Of a DNA stretch of 64,000 nucleotides, positions 1 to 12,796 are shown piece after piece. The position numbers and the translations under genes are program-made. Position 1 is the stretch's first letter. Every line of letters starts with the position of its first letter. Origin of the DNA: Cacajao melanocephalus (lineage: Eukaryota; Chordata; Mammalia; Primates; Pitheciidae); contig CAUYLG010051228.1 in assembly GCA_963573385.1 (NCBI GenBank), forward strand, positions 1-64,000, given 5' to 3'. Below the pieces are notes generated by a model. The model searched no databases. It had not been told where the DNA came from and saw nothing but the letters and a program-made list of their open reading frames with translations.

Positions 1-135
1 CTCCTCCGCCGGGAATCTCCTAGTCTGTGGGCAACAAAAATTCGTCTGAAAGTGCGGCGTCCACTCGCTCTCTGCGCTTTCACTGGGAGCTACAATCCTG
101 AGCTGTTGTTAATCGGCCATCTTGGATCTCTCTCC
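1..135 (-). mobile_element. 5' end of an L1 LINE (5' UTR start), body outside window
   Basis: Read on the minus strand, the segment begins near CCAAGATGGCCGATTAACA and continues with CAGCTC and GTAGCTCCCAGTG, the recognisable start of a primate L1 5' UTR (compare CAAGATGGCCGAATAGGA in young L1s). It is richer in CpG than the flanks, as L1 5' UTRs are. The element's 5' terminus lies near position 135 and the rest extends left of the window. The divergence suggests an older L1PA or L1PB group. Family assignment is from memory of the consensus; subfamily is not certain. Confidence 0.8.
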
Positions 136-666
136 TACAATGCTTTCTAACTTAGCAACTTGGGCAAACTGTAACCGACCAGAAGGTCAGGCAGCAGGGC
201 CATTATTAAGTGGAATTATATTTTCTGATCCAAGTATGAAGATACGGGTTCTGACAATAGGTCACAATGTATGAAGACGGAATGGCCAGATAATCTAAAA
301 CATAAGCCGCACGTATCAACAGAGAAAAAAAAGTAATTTTACCTCAAATTGAAATTTCTACACCCTCCTCTGAGTATATAAAATACTTAACTAAAATGAA
401 CTGATTAGCTTACTTTCAATAGTATCTGTCAAACTATAATGTGACAATGGCTCTTAATAAGTAAAAATTCACTTCAGTATGCCTGTCTCAAATAAAAACC
501 CATTATACATTTTAAAAAATCCATGAGAGTAAATATAATAGCTGAATTGTTTTGGTTTTATAACATCAATTAGATAAACAGTTTTACTATTTATCTATAG
601 AATAAGCTCATGTCTTTTAAGAACTGAACTACCTGTAATCATTTTTATTCCTTTACTGACACTTTC
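136..666. other. Unique AT-rich sequence
   Basis: No repeat family, RNA gene or convincing coding frame is recognised here. Confidence 0.5.
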
Positions 667-1005
667 TCCTATGGTCTGAATGTTTGTGTACCCCCTAAAT
701 TCATATGTTGAGATCTTAACTCCCAAGCTGATTGTATTAGGAGGTAGGGCCTTTGGGAGGTAATTAGGTCAGGATCCCTTAGGAAAGAAGCTTGAGGCAG
801 CTTAGCTGCCCCTTCCACCTGGTAAAGAGCCAGAGAAAGGGTCCTCTTCTATAAACAAGGAAGGGGACCCTCACTAGACACCAAATCTGCCAGTGCCTCA
901 ATCTTGGACTTCCCAGCCTCCAGAGCAATGAGAAATAAATTTCTGTTGCTTATAAGCCACCCAGTTTATGGTATTTTGTTAATGCATTCTAAACAGGGTA
1001 AGACA
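667..1005 (+). mobile_element. MLT1A-type MaLR LTR
   Basis: Solo LTR of the ERVL-MaLR group. It starts near ATGGTCTGAATGTTTGTGTA and carries the landmarks GGAGGTAGGGCCTTTGGGAG, GACTTCCCAGCCTCCAGAGC and the AATAAATTTCTGTTG polyadenylation region, ending near GTAAGACA. No internal retroviral sequence flanks it, so it is a solitary LTR left by recombination. Old, with several small indels. Confidence 0.9.
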
Positions 1006-3036
1006 TTCTACAATCATTAAAGACAACTACTTACATAAAATAGTGTTAGAGATAAATAGCCTGAGCATTCAGACATGATTCACACTAATAAATGTTTGTA
1101 ATTCCATTCAATTTTAGAACTAGCTTTGCATCAAATATGTTGAAAATATTTAGTTTTACTTTCCTTCCCAATTTCTCCAATTTTCACTATCATCATAATA
1201 AAAACAAAATAATGATGACAACAATAGCAGTTACCACTTATGTGTCAAGTTAAGCTGTTAGCTATTTTTTGAATGTCCTCCTTTATTGGAAAACTTCCTA
1301 TTCACCCATCATACATATGTAATGAGCTCAAGGGCCACAATCTGCAAGAAGCCAGTGCAAGAAGTGGACGGTTTTTCTAAATTATCATGACTTTCGTCTC
1401 TACCAAACAATCTTGCATTCCCTTATGTAGGACTTAGGAAGTTCTCTGGCCGTTTTGTAAATGTAAATCTTTTCTCCTCTGAAAATAAGTTATACGGGTT
1501 AATGCCATTTTCTCATTCCCACAACTTCACTGATACAGCATAACTTAAAAAACAGCTTCTGACTCCCCCATTTTGTTTTTAATGCTTATTAGGACTTCCG
1601 TTATTTCAGTTCATAAAAATGTTCCCAAATCATCATCTTCTTCATCTTCCTGCTTTCTACACTTTATCAATAAGTACCCCCAAAAGTCTACTTTGTCAGA
1701 GACACAAAGGAGAGGCTGATTGTGAAGGAAGAACAGAGTATCTTTAAAGTGCTAATGAAGTATACTAATAAACTTCTGGACACAGTTCCACCAGGGTCTT
1801 CACTATAACTTTAACAAATTCTTTGTGGCTTGGTATTGAGATCTCACATTAGCTTCACTATTTTGAGAGTCAATGCTGAAAAAAATAATACTTCTCTGAA
1901 TCTACCCAGATCTCTCAAAATACTTTAAGTAATCATCCTTTTTCAACCAGAAAGGGCCTGAAGGAAGAGTATCTTCCAGTCTTAGACCCATTAAAACTAT
2001 GACTGTGGCATCTTAGCTCTGTTACAGTTTGTAACCTGAAGAAACATACTGAAAGACTTAATTTCTTTCAGGTACTTTGAGATGTGTTTCCCAGTTTCCT
2101 GTAAACAGGTACTAATTAGCAAAGTTTTCAAAAAGTTTCTGTGCCAACACAAAAACTGGTTAGGACACCAAGCAGAAACCAGTATGACTGACCAAAAAAC
2201 TGTCAGAATTTTTTTTTTAATTCTAAATGGTCAGATCTATGCCTTTTAATATATTCTAACAGAATATATGCTGATGGGACAGATTTTGTGGGTTAAACCA
2301 AACCAGTTAAATTCAGTTTGTTTTGAGGGTACAGATTTCAGCCCAAATACAGGTCAGTAAAATCATCTTAGGAGTCAAAAGTATGAGAGAATGGGCTGAT
2401 GAATTAAAAGGTATTATTAGACATTAAAGAACAATGCAACTTTCTGAAACAGTGTTATTTGCCCTCAAGAAGTTGATCAAAACAGAATTTAACCCCACAT
2501 ATGGAAATGAGATTTGGCTCTGCTAAAAATCCTATCTGATTTCTTTAAGCAGTTTCATCAGCATCAGCAGTGAGATGCACTTAACTGACAAGACAGGATT
2601 ACAGCGCAAGCCCTGGAGTTTAGCCAATTTATCATCCTTGAAACCATGCAGGATGCTATATGACGCTATTGAAAATAGATGACAGAAGGCTATCTGAGCA
2701 GCTGTGGCATGGTGATCTAAATTAGAGAGATCACAAACCAGGCAGATGAAAACGTTTTAGGAGCACACTGAATCACAGCATCAAATGATAAAACACAGTT
2801 CAAAGAAGCCAAGAAACAATCATTTTTGTAAATGGAATAATCAGAAATGAAATGATTCCTTTACAGCACAGCCACTGAAAAGAACATGACCCTAAAATGA
2901 TCGCTTGCAAACAGGGAAAGAATGTGTAAATAACAGTTGCAACTCAAATCAAAGGACAATACAAACATCATAAAAAGTATTAATTAAATTATTTCTTTAA
3001 AGCAGTTAACAACCATCATTAGAAGTATTTTTCATT
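1006..3036. other. Unique AT-rich sequence
   Basis: About 2 kb with no recognised repeat, RNA gene or long open frame. Around 1220-1265 there is faint MIR-like wording, too weak to call. Confidence 0.5.
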
Positions 3037-3245
<209 letters not shown>

Positions 3246-3292
3246 CTAAGACAGAATTTGAAATGAGTCTGGCTTTAAAAATTATATCAAAG

Positions 3293-3631
<339 letters not shown>

Positions 3632-3704
3632 TTATATCAAATGTCCAAACAGCAAATTTTCCAGGGTAGAAATGTTGCTCCATTTTTTAGTATAAACACA
3701 TCAA

Positions 3705-4193
3705 GGCCATGTGCACTGGTTTAAACCTGTAATCCCAGCACTTCTGGAGGCTGAGGTGGGAAGACTGCTTGAGACCAGGAGTTTGAGACCTGCCTGGGAA
3801 ACATGGAGAAACCCCATCTCAACAAAAAATACAAAAATTAGCTAGGCGTGGCAGACCATGCCTTGTAGTCCCAGCTACTTGGGAGGCTGAGGCAGGAGGA
3901 CTGGTTGAGCCCAGGAGGTCGAGGCTATAGTGAGCCATGTTCATGATACTATACTCCCGTCTGGGTAACACCATGAGATCCTTTCTCTAAAAACAAACAA
4001 AAAAAACAACTTAGCTGGATGTGGTGGTGCATGCCTGTAGTTCTAGCCACTTTGAAGGCTGAGGTGGAAGGACTGCTTTAGCCCCGGAGTTTAATGTTAC
4101 AGTGAGCTATGGTTGCATCACTGTACCCCAGGCCTGGACACAGCAATCTCCAAAAAAACAAAAGACAAAACAAAACACAAACCATCATTCTGA
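3705..4193 (+). mobile_element. Trimeric Alu (left-right-right), AluJ grade
   Basis: A dimeric Alu (3705-4009) is followed directly after its A-rich tail by a third arm (4010-4193) that begins at the start of the right monomer (AACTTAGCTGGATGTGG) and ends in its own A-rich tail. The order left-right-right is unusual. All three arms are old and strongly diverged, so the extra arm is not a recent event. See findings. Confidence 0.85.
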
Positions 4194-4989
4194 GTAGGTT
4201 ATGGACTTAGATAAACTGGAGCGTTAATTTATATGGCATGAAACTGAAATATTTTTCCTTTATTAAAAAAAGAAAATTCATTTCATTGATGGGTACACAG
4301 ACTACTTTCCTATTGATTTGCCTACAAAAAAATCATATTGGTATAATAATATAAAATAATTTAGTTTAAAAGTTCTGCAACATAAGTATATAACATCAAG
4401 CTTCAGAAAATGGGAAAAACTGAGCTAAGCAGGACTCTAGAAGAAAATATATTTTCAGATATAGCCAGACTTGAAATTTATAAGCAAGTTACACCCCAAC
4501 ACTTGTTAAAAAACAAAACACAAAAAAACCGTATCTTTTCCAAAAAAAAAAAAAAAACCACAATAAATAATAATTAGGTTCACAGACTGGCCCACAGATG
4601 CCAATTTAATCCATAATGTGCCTAAAATACACATCTACATTGAAAAAGGTATGCAATACCACTGCAATGCCTACCAGTTGTTAAATAGAAAAAAAAAAAA
4701 ATCAAGGATAAAATGCTCATCTCTTAAAAACCAATCGGCTTCTATTTCATTCTATATAGTTGTTGATTTCATCTACTTCTCTACATTTAATCATCATTTG
4801 CCAGATTCCAAAATCTATATTCCCAATCCAGATTTTCCTCAAGGTTTGCTAACGTATGCTTTCAACTGCTCATTGAGCTTACTATGTCAATGTCATAGGC
4901 ACCTTAAATTCAATATGTTCACAGTTGAATTTATATTGCAATATACTTCAAAAAAGACAAAAACTATGTGTTATCCATACACGGCCTAA
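4194..4989. other. Unique AT-rich sequence
   Basis: Contains A-rich low-complexity tracts near 4507-4558 and 4689-4701. An open frame of 123 codons (4618-4989) has an AT-driven composition and no recognisable domain, and I do not regard it as a gene. Confidence 0.5.
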
Positions 4990-5290
4990 GTTAAAACTCT
5001 GAGTCCCTGACTCCTACACCAATATCCAATCAATTCTCACCCATATTAATACAGTAACATTCTAACTGTTCTTTCTACTTTTTCTTCCTTCAAACTCATT
5101 ATTCAATTTCTGCCAGTACTTCCTAAAACTCAAACTGGAAAGTGATACTCTTATTTAATTAAAACTGTCCAACTGCTCTTCTTAAACTTCACTTAAAGTA
5201 AAAGCTCCTTAACATACATTACAACGCTCTTTACAGTTCACACCTATTTATTCCTCCTGACTCTTACACCTCCTTGGTACAAAAAGCCAG
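4990..5290 (+). mobile_element. L2-family fragment
   Basis: Matches the pyrimidine-rich 3' part of an L2 LINE in order: CCAATATCCAATCAATTCTC, later AAAGCTCCTTAACATACATT and CCTCCTGACTCTTACACCTC. Strongly decayed, as expected of this ancient family. From 5291 to 5698 I see nothing further. Confidence 0.65.
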
Positions 5291-5698
5291 TAACCTTTTA
5301 ACAATTTGATTTTTAAAAACTGCCATTCTCTCTCATGTCTGGTCCTTTGCAAATATTTTTAAATGTAATAAGAAACTATGGAAAAAGACACAATCTTACA
5401 ACAGTTATTTGTTTAAGCAGTAACATTTCCTTGTATTGATAAGCCTAAATACTATTCAAACCATGGATCTTAATTATCTACACACAGTGAAGCCCACAAG
5501 CAAAGCTATGATTTTTCAGAGTTTTTAAAAATGCTTAATTTGGTTAGGAGTAAGAAATGTAAAATAATAAATTATGTATAGTATTATTTCACCCAAAATA
5601 AAAATTTAGAGTCATTTTAAAATATGAATATCAACTTCTCTCCCAAATATGCCATTGATAAGCTCATATCGTAAAACCAGTTTAAGATTTTAAAGTAA

Positions 5699-5860
5699 GG
5701 CCGGGTGGTGTGGCTCATGCCTGTAATCCTGGCACTTTGGGAGGCCGAGGTGGGCGGATTACCTGAGGTCGGGAGTTCAAGACCAGCCTGGCCAAGATGG
5801 TGAAACTCTATCTCTACTGAAAAATACAAAAAAATTAGCTGGGTACAGTGGCGCACGCCT
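5699..5860 (+). mobile_element. 3'-truncated Alu (left monomer plus linker)
   Basis: Begins at GGCCGGGTGGTGTGGCTCAT, passes the left monomer and linker AAAAAATTAGCTGGGTACAG, and stops abruptly at GGCGCACGCC within the right monomer. There is no A tail. Because Alu insertion starts at the 3' end, the missing 3' half must have been lost by a later deletion. A short inverted repeat (TTATGA-CAA-TCATAA) sits at the breakpoint. Confidence 0.9.
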
Positions 5861-7496
5861 TATGACAATCATAAGTAAAAGGAACAACTTCTCAAATTAA
5901 AATAGCTGTTTTAAAAAGTGGGTTTTAAGAATAATCCCCTAGATGGGAAGGAAGTGGGAAAATGGAGAAGAATCTTTAGATCATGAAGACCAACTAACAT
6001 AACTTTCTGATATCCCATGGTAAGCAGCCATTCCTCCTCCCACCTTCTCAGAGTATATCTTTCTCCATTCTCCAGGTCAAAGGAGCGTAAAACACTGGGA
6101 AACAGCATCTAAAAACATATTGTTAACATAATCAACACCCTGCCCAAACAAAAAAACTCCTTTATTTTCATCTAAAGGTAAATCAACATAGATGAAACTT
6201 GAGACTTTGTGGAGTAATATTCTTTATAATTGTGAGCTGAATTCTCATTGAAAGAAAAAGTTATCAGCAGTTACTTCTAAATGATATTTATACAATGTTA
6301 CATAGTATCTTTTATTAAGTAGTTTACCCCTTTCTAATATTAACATAATTCAGGGGGATAAGTGATGCTCCATGTGCCTACATTTCAGCTAGCCCGGGTA
6401 CTGGCAGGAAGGTCCAGCAGAGTAATAATGCGGAGCTCTTACAGAAGGCTAACACACACCCATTACCTTACAGGGTGTTCTCCTAAACAAATTCAATCCT
6501 ATACATAGTTGAAAAAATACCATAATTTACCTTCCCCTGAGACACTTGCATAAATTAAAGGCTTATGATCAATTGACATTTTTTTCTTCTACATGGAGAG
6601 TGAAAATTATAGACTTATAGGAATTTTGGATAGTTTTTCTAACTTTGCTGCCAGAAATATTTTTCTACACATTTTTCCCACCGTTTCCCAGAAAGAGAGC
6701 TTACCTGACCATCTGATTTGAATCCAGTGCTAATCTGTACCTTAACCTTATTCCAAGCCTATACAAATTAAATGAAAATATGAACTTCGGATTGTTTATG
6801 TGGGAAGATAAAAACAAAAAGTAAAAAAAAAAAACAAACAAAAAAAAAACCAGGCAGATTTATAAGATTATCTAAAAGTCTTCATTAGAAAAGAATAATT
6901 AAATAAAGTGCCCTTTCCAGTCAGGAGAACAGGAGGCATGAAGATTCCATTCACCAACACTATCAATGGCAATACTGTGGGCTCTCACAACTAGTCATAG
7001 AACAAGACTACTGAAGAGGAAAATACAATTTAACTCAAACAGTTCCCAAATTCTAAACTAGTTATGTTTCAAAACTTGGTCTACCTACCTTAGTGCTTAG
7101 AGCTTGGAATTCACTTACCTAATTATTTTGCACAGAGTGCTTAAATCACATGGCAGCTCAAAAAAAAAAATCATTTAACCTATACTGTACTGAAATACAG
7201 AGTATTACAGAATCCAGTCCTAATGAAGGGGGAGTATATTCAAAGATATAATAAAAGATAAGTACACCACCATTTATATGGACTTAGAACCCTCCCCACC
7301 AGATCAAAGTCATTGATAACAGGTATACAAGCATTCCAACAGAGCTGGGCACAGAACAAGAAAGGTAAAAACAGGACTACAGAAGATTAAGGTCAGGGAA
7401 ACCAATTCTCAGTAAGATTGCATCTGACTGTAGGGTCTACACATTAAATATGAACAGAAGGCATTGGGAAGGGAGGCCTGCTAAAGAAGAAAGTGG
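5861..7496. other. Unique AT-rich sequence
   Basis: No repeat family or gene recognised. An A-rich low-complexity tract lies at about 6822-6850. Confidence 0.5.
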
Positions 7497-7796
7497 GGCT
7501 GGACACGGGTGGCTAATGCCTATACTCCCAGCACTGGGAGGTGGAGGCAGGGAGGACCATTTGAGGCACTGAGTTCAAGACCAGCCTGAGCAACATAGCA
7601 AAACTTGGTCTCTACAAAAAAATTTAAAAATCAGCTGGGCATAGTGGCATCTACCTGTAGTCATGGCATGTAACTGTAGTCCTAGCTGCTCAGGAAAATC
7701 GCTTGAGCCCTACAGCTCCAGGCTGCAGTGAGCTAGGACTGCACCACTGCCCTCCAGCCTGGGTGACAGAGCAAGGCCTTGTCTCTAGAAAAATAA
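7497..7796 (+). mobile_element. AluJ-grade Alu with small internal duplication
   Basis: Strongly diverged full-length Alu from GGCTGGACACGGGTGGCTAA to the GACAGAGCAAGGCCTTGTCTC end. In the right arm the CCTGTAGTCnnnGC phrase is repeated (CTGTAGTCATGGCATGTA followed by ACTGTAGTCCTAGC), a local duplication of about 20 bp. The rest of the arm has small deletions. Confidence 0.9.
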
Positions 7797-7851
7797 TACA
7801 TATTTTTAAAATAAAGAAATGGGAAAGGGCTGAACATAAGAGGGAAAGGGC

Positions 7852-8099
7852 TGTATTAGTCTGTTTTCAAGCTGCTGATAATGAAATTTCTATTACAAAT
7901 TACCAGCAATTTATAAAGGAAAGAGGTTTAATGTTTCACAATTCCATGTGGCCAGGGAGGCCTGACAATCATGGTGGAAGGCAAAAGACACGTCTTACAT
8001 GGCAGCAGGCAAAAAAGAGAATGATGGCCAAGTGAAAAGGGAAACCCCTTACAAAACCATCAGATCTCCCAAGACTTATTCACCACCATGAGAGTACAG
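7852..8099 (-). mobile_element. THE1/MST MaLR LTR fragment
   Basis: Reads on the minus strand as a THE1-type LTR. On the plus strand it starts TGTATTAGTCTGTTTTCAAG and shows GGAAAGAGGTTTAATGTTTC, CAATCATGGTGGAAGGCAAA and CCATCAGATCTCCCAAGACT. It breaks off near 8099, so about the first third of the LTR is missing. Confidence 0.9.
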
Positions 8100-8329
8100 C
8101 AATTTCAACAAAATGATTTTTTTTTAAATTTCCAACAGAGAAGTTTAGCAATTTCATGAGTTTTTTTTTTAACAGTAATAAATGTTCTTAGCATTTTCTC
8201 CCTTTATATTCAAGGTAAAGTAACAGTTTTAGCTCTATTGTAGTTTTGCTAAGAGTTAATTTATGATAAAATGACAGTATCTGGGAGAAAGACTGCCCCA
8301 CTGATTCCTTTCCACTTTTCCAAGCTTAT

Positions 8330-8590
8330 CTCTCACTTCTCTTCCCTTCATCCACTAAGCTCCCACTACACAGGCTTACTCTGAGTTTGTCTAAGAGACC
8401 AATCTCCTTTCTGCCCTAGGTCTTTGCATATTTTCCTTCTGCTTAGAGCTTACCTGCCTTACTTTCTTCAGAATTTCAATGTAAAGGTCACCTCCTCAGA
8501 GAGGTGTCTTTCTAACATCTATCTCTCCCATCACCATGTCTTAGTACCATGTCTGAGATAAAATTAGAGCTCAACAAATACATAATCTTG
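8330..8590 (+). mobile_element. L2 LINE 3' fragment
   Basis: Landmarks in L2 order: CTAGGTCTTTGCATATTTTC, the GTCACCTCCTCAGAGAGGTG phrase, and AGCTCAACAAATACATAA at the 3' end. These match the L2 3' region (TCACCTCCTCAGAGAGGCCTTCC in the consensus). The small gap 8100-8329 holds nothing recognised. Confidence 0.85.
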
Positions 8591-9947
8591 AAGAAACATG
8601 GTGAAATCTCTGTGGAACATTTCCTCAGATGTGAGGAGCTATTTCATTTAAAATTTTTCAGTACTTTGATCACAGTCGTGTAATCTCTCAAGACAGTCAA
8701 ACAGCAATTTGAAAAGAAATTCCTATCCCAAAGATTTATATAAATATATAGCAGGGCTAATTTTAAAGAAAATACTTCGGTCACTGAGAGGTATATGGAC
8801 TATAACATAGGGGTTGCACAAATGTCAGCAAATCACTGCTACGAAAAATGTAATAAAGGGTATTACAGAGATCTGACAAACAAGATAGGTATTATTATTT
8901 TTCTCTCAAGTAAAAATTAGGTCTGCACACAGATAATATTTTAAGTTAAAATACCAATTATCCACCTCTGTTTAGTTCAGAGTCCTCAAAACTTCAGTCA
9001 GTTGAGTGTAATATTTGTACTTTGTCTCCATCCTCATACTAGTTTCCATACTGATTTTTAAAATCAACACACTTTTTTAAAAGCGTAAGTAAATCAATTT
9101 CAAAGGGAAACTGTCAATTCAAAAACAAAAGCCAATTCACTTGCAATTAGTAGAAGGTGATCATAAAATTTATTGCACATTTTTAAAATCTGAAAGCTAC
9201 CTAGAAGTATTTTACATATATGTACATGTGCTACCAAGAGCTCATGTAACCAAGCTCTGTGAAACACGGGTTTGACTTGCTGGTCTCTGCAGAGGACAGG
9301 GTTTGGCCACATAACATACACGCTATTAGTTTGGAAGAAGAAGGCAGCACCTCATATTCAACTCTAGCTTCACATGTATACTTCAGAGTATAATCAACAT
9401 CACAGCAGAATTATTCAAAGTACAAACATAACTTTAAAATTTTTAAAGAAGTATTTTACAGTGAAATTCCTGTATACACTAATGAAACCAAGATGTGTGC
9501 AATTTTTAAGTAAACTGCAGTTGTTGCCTTTTTTTTACTGCTTATTTGTGGTTGGCTTTGAGTATATTCTGCTCACTGGCTACATTTCCTTTTCAGATAT
9601 GTATATAAACATCATGTGTCTGAGCTCACTCTGTACTCTTATTTTAAGAAACTTCTGTGGTTTCCTGTTCTGCTTTTAATACCTCCCAGCTGTAGTCATA
9701 TATCTCACATTATAGCAGATTAAGAAAATATTATGGAAGGAATAATTAAGATTCCAAAAATAGGTGTTGTGAGTGGTGGAGATTATGCATGCCCTCATAA
9801 GCACATTCTCCACATAGTTATATAATATCTAGTCATTTTTAGGAAGAATAATGAACAGGCTTTCATTTGACAGTACACATGTACATAAGAGATGTACATA
9901 CAAGCTGTTGAAACCTCGAAATTCCAAATATTAAGATTAAAAAACAA
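8591..9947. other. Unique AT-rich sequence
   Basis: No repeat family recognised. Open frames on both strands near 9100-9680 (73 and 101 codons) lack any recognisable domain or coding signature. Confidence 0.5.
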
Positions 9948-10160
9948 GTAATATTCATATACCACGTTCTGTGCTAAGCACTTTACCTGTTATTTCATTT
10001 AATTATCTGAAAATCCCTAAGGGGGTAAACTGAGGCTTGAAAAATTTAAAGAATTCGCTGAAAGTCACCCAGCCTGTATGTGGAACAGGGAAATTCTCAC
10101 AACTTTTGGATTCCAGAGCATGAGCTCCACATTTTCCATGCCAGATGCTAAAAAGCATCT
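9948..10160 (+). mobile_element. MIR SINE
   Basis: Clear MIR sequence in plus orientation: TTCTGTGCTAAGCACTTTAC, then TTATTTCATTTAATTATCTG, then the core TAAACTGAGGCTTGAAAAAT and AAGTCACCCAGCCTGTATGT. Most of the element is present, including the tRNA-related-to-core transition. Ancient SINE, with divergence as expected. Confidence 0.92.
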
Positions 10161-12194
10161 TTTACCAGGTTCTCCCAATATTCGGTATAATGGCCATGAT
10201 TTCATAGATAAGTAGACCACTAACTGACTTTAGATGGAGAAAACTATCATTCTGCCTCTGCCACTGGCTTTCAAATCAAAGCTTTTGCAAATCCTTCAGA
10301 TTCTGATCTCCTAAAAATGGAAATACCAACCTTGTTGTGAAAATGATCAGGCATCAACTAGTACCATCAACACTATCATTAATAATTACCTCAAAATTAC
10401 TATTATATCAAGCCAAGTCACAAAGTAACACACTTTTAGATGCAAGCTGAACACAGCTACTCTTGCTTCAGTGTGCTTGCTAAATGAGATAATTTTTATC
10501 ACTTTTTCAGGTTTATGGGTTCACTCCATTATCTGAGGCTCAGCTGATGGAGTACAGTGCAAATAACAGCAAAGTCAGGGGCTTTGCTATCCTTTTGGTT
10601 GGTAAGCTAACTATGGTCAGAGACAGAACATGAACCCAATACCAGTCAGTCACATGTATGTTTAGGTGAATATAGTAATTAGAGAAAAGTATAAATAACA
10701 TCCAAAGCTAGGAAAGATGCCTGAGACCGTAGTGAGAATCCTGTTATGTTGCTATGAAATAATTCCAAACAGTTACATAGTTTGCTATGTGAATGATATA
10801 TGTTATGCTGTAATAAGAACCTGGATCGTTTTCTCCCCAATCCCCTAGAGAATGTGACAGTGAACTATGCCTCCCCTTCCAAATGACACCTTATCAGAAC
10901 CCACATGGGAGTTATTGACCTCAACTACTGGGCAATAAAACTAAGAGCTTGACAGATACTTTGAGAACTCAGACTATGGTAAGGTACATGTTCTCCAAAG
11001 ACCAAGAGCACCTGCTGTGACACTGCCACAGGACAACATCATTCCAGCTAATCTCTGAAGCCTTGCTTGCCACTACTGGCACCACCCCAGCCTTGAGGGA
11101 CCTTACCTGTGGTAGTAGATCACCACTGTATTGGTCAAGCCAGTTTATCTCGAAGAACTGCTTGTAAAAAGGTACTCTTCAATCTTTAATTAGTCTATTT
11201 TCTACAGAACTCTGCTTCCACTCTAATTGGGCAACGCCTTTAACAATTTTGGAACTCAGTCACTTCTTGGTTAACATATCTCAACTATCGAGTATATTCC
11301 CCATGAGATCTGTTCACATTATTCTCCTCTTCTTTAAGCACTATGAACCTAAGGGAAAAATTCTGTTTGTATGGCAATAAACTATGTGATTCATGAAATC
11401 ATACTTTGATCATCTCCTTACTTCTACCATGCAAAACAAATCCACACAAAAGTCTAAAATAGGCTGGCTATAGAAAAGCTCCCCAAAAGCAACACAATCT
11501 ATCTTGTATTTTAACAGATAAATATCCCAATATATACTATTACATAGTGGCTCACCTAAAATCTACTCAATGGAAGAAAACTAAAAACTTGAGTATGATG
11601 ATAGAGGATATACATAGCACATATATTTATTAAGATTCCTTTGTATAAACAACTCCTTTAAAATACTGCAATTAAAATACTTTAAAATTGTTTGGATTAT
11701 GTATGCTTTATTATGTATCATTATTTACTAAACATTATACATATATATTATTTGTTTTATAAAACCAGTATGTACTCTATAAGCCATTTATGAAATTTTT
11801 AGAGCACTTAGACTACATATAATTTAATTTTCACTTTATGCACTAACTTTAGAATCAATCTACAGTACAGAAGGAAAAATTCTGGTATAATAACTGCAAC
11901 AAGAGTGAACTTTTCATGTATTTGCACATGTTAAGAGTTTTAAAAATTTTGTAGTGTCTAAAGCATATTAAAGAGCAAAGGTGTCCTAATTAGGGATTGC
12001 GGGTCCTGATTCTTTATATAGAAACATGCAGAGAAAAGGGAAATTTATTATCCAATAATGGCTTGAAAGAAATATCTCTTAAAACATATCCACTGAAGTA
12101 TAATTTGGTTTCCTAACTACAAGAGTATGCCAAGCAGAAACAACTTCTACTATACATTTAACTACAACGTATCACTCATGCGTCTACTGTAGTC
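10161..12194. other. Unique AT-rich sequence
   Basis: No repeat recognised. It contains the exon-like stretch 10511-10601, preceded by a good acceptor (CACTTTTTCAG) and followed by a donor (TTG|GTAAGC); see findings. The rest is plain AT-rich DNA. Confidence 0.45.
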
Positions 12195-12325
12195 TGACTT
12201 GTATTTTATGTATTGCTGTCCAAATCTTCTCACCAGATTATAAACTCATTGAGGATAAGGACTATGCTTTTCACCTCTGTATTCACTATAGTGCCTGAAC
12301 TGAGAGTAGTGGAAACTCAAAAACA
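12195..12325 (+). mobile_element. L2 LINE 3' terminus
   Basis: The phrase AAACTCATTGAGGATAAGGA followed by TTCACCTCTGTATTCACTAT and AGTGCCTGAACTGAGAGTAG matches the L2 3' terminal region (AAGCTCCTTGAGGGCAGGGA, then GTGCCTGGCACATAGTAGG). Confidence 0.8.
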
Positions 12326-12796
12326 CATGATAAATTTTTCAGGTTTTTGGATCATGTAGCATTCTCATAGTAAATTAAACAGTGATTTATTAGTTTATAA
12401 ATCAATCTCTAGTGAGTTTGGTTAGCTCAAATCAATTTTCCAGAGTTTGATTCTCATGGGTCAATTATAGAATTAGATTTCTGTACAATGGTACACAATG
12501 TTAGGAAAGTACACAAAGGACAAAGTTTCTAATAAGTTCCTGTAAATCAACTGCACATTTCTTTAGTACATATTAATGAGATTTTATAAGCTAACAATTC
12601 TTTTATGGCACCACATTCTCTGATGTTTTGTTATATCTCATAATATGCAAATAGGAGTAAGAGCATAGATTTCTTTTCATTTCTGCCATTTCTTACTGTA
12701 TAATAACAAAACTCTCCACTTCTCTCATGGCTTTTAAGGTATGTAATAATTAAAAAATACAATCTTCATATAATCTAGAGACATACAAGATTACAT

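Noticed and set aside
1..135. CpG-bearing edge considered as a CpG-island promoter of a gene
   Set aside because: The text is recognisable L1 5' UTR.
4618..4989. 123-codon plus-strand frame
   Set aside because: AT-driven residues (K, I, Y, S, N), no domain, no splice context, and it follows an A-rich tract.
9100..9679. Open frames on opposite strands (73 and 101 codons)
   Set aside because: No domain or coding bias seen; frame lengths are within chance expectation for AT-rich DNA of this size.
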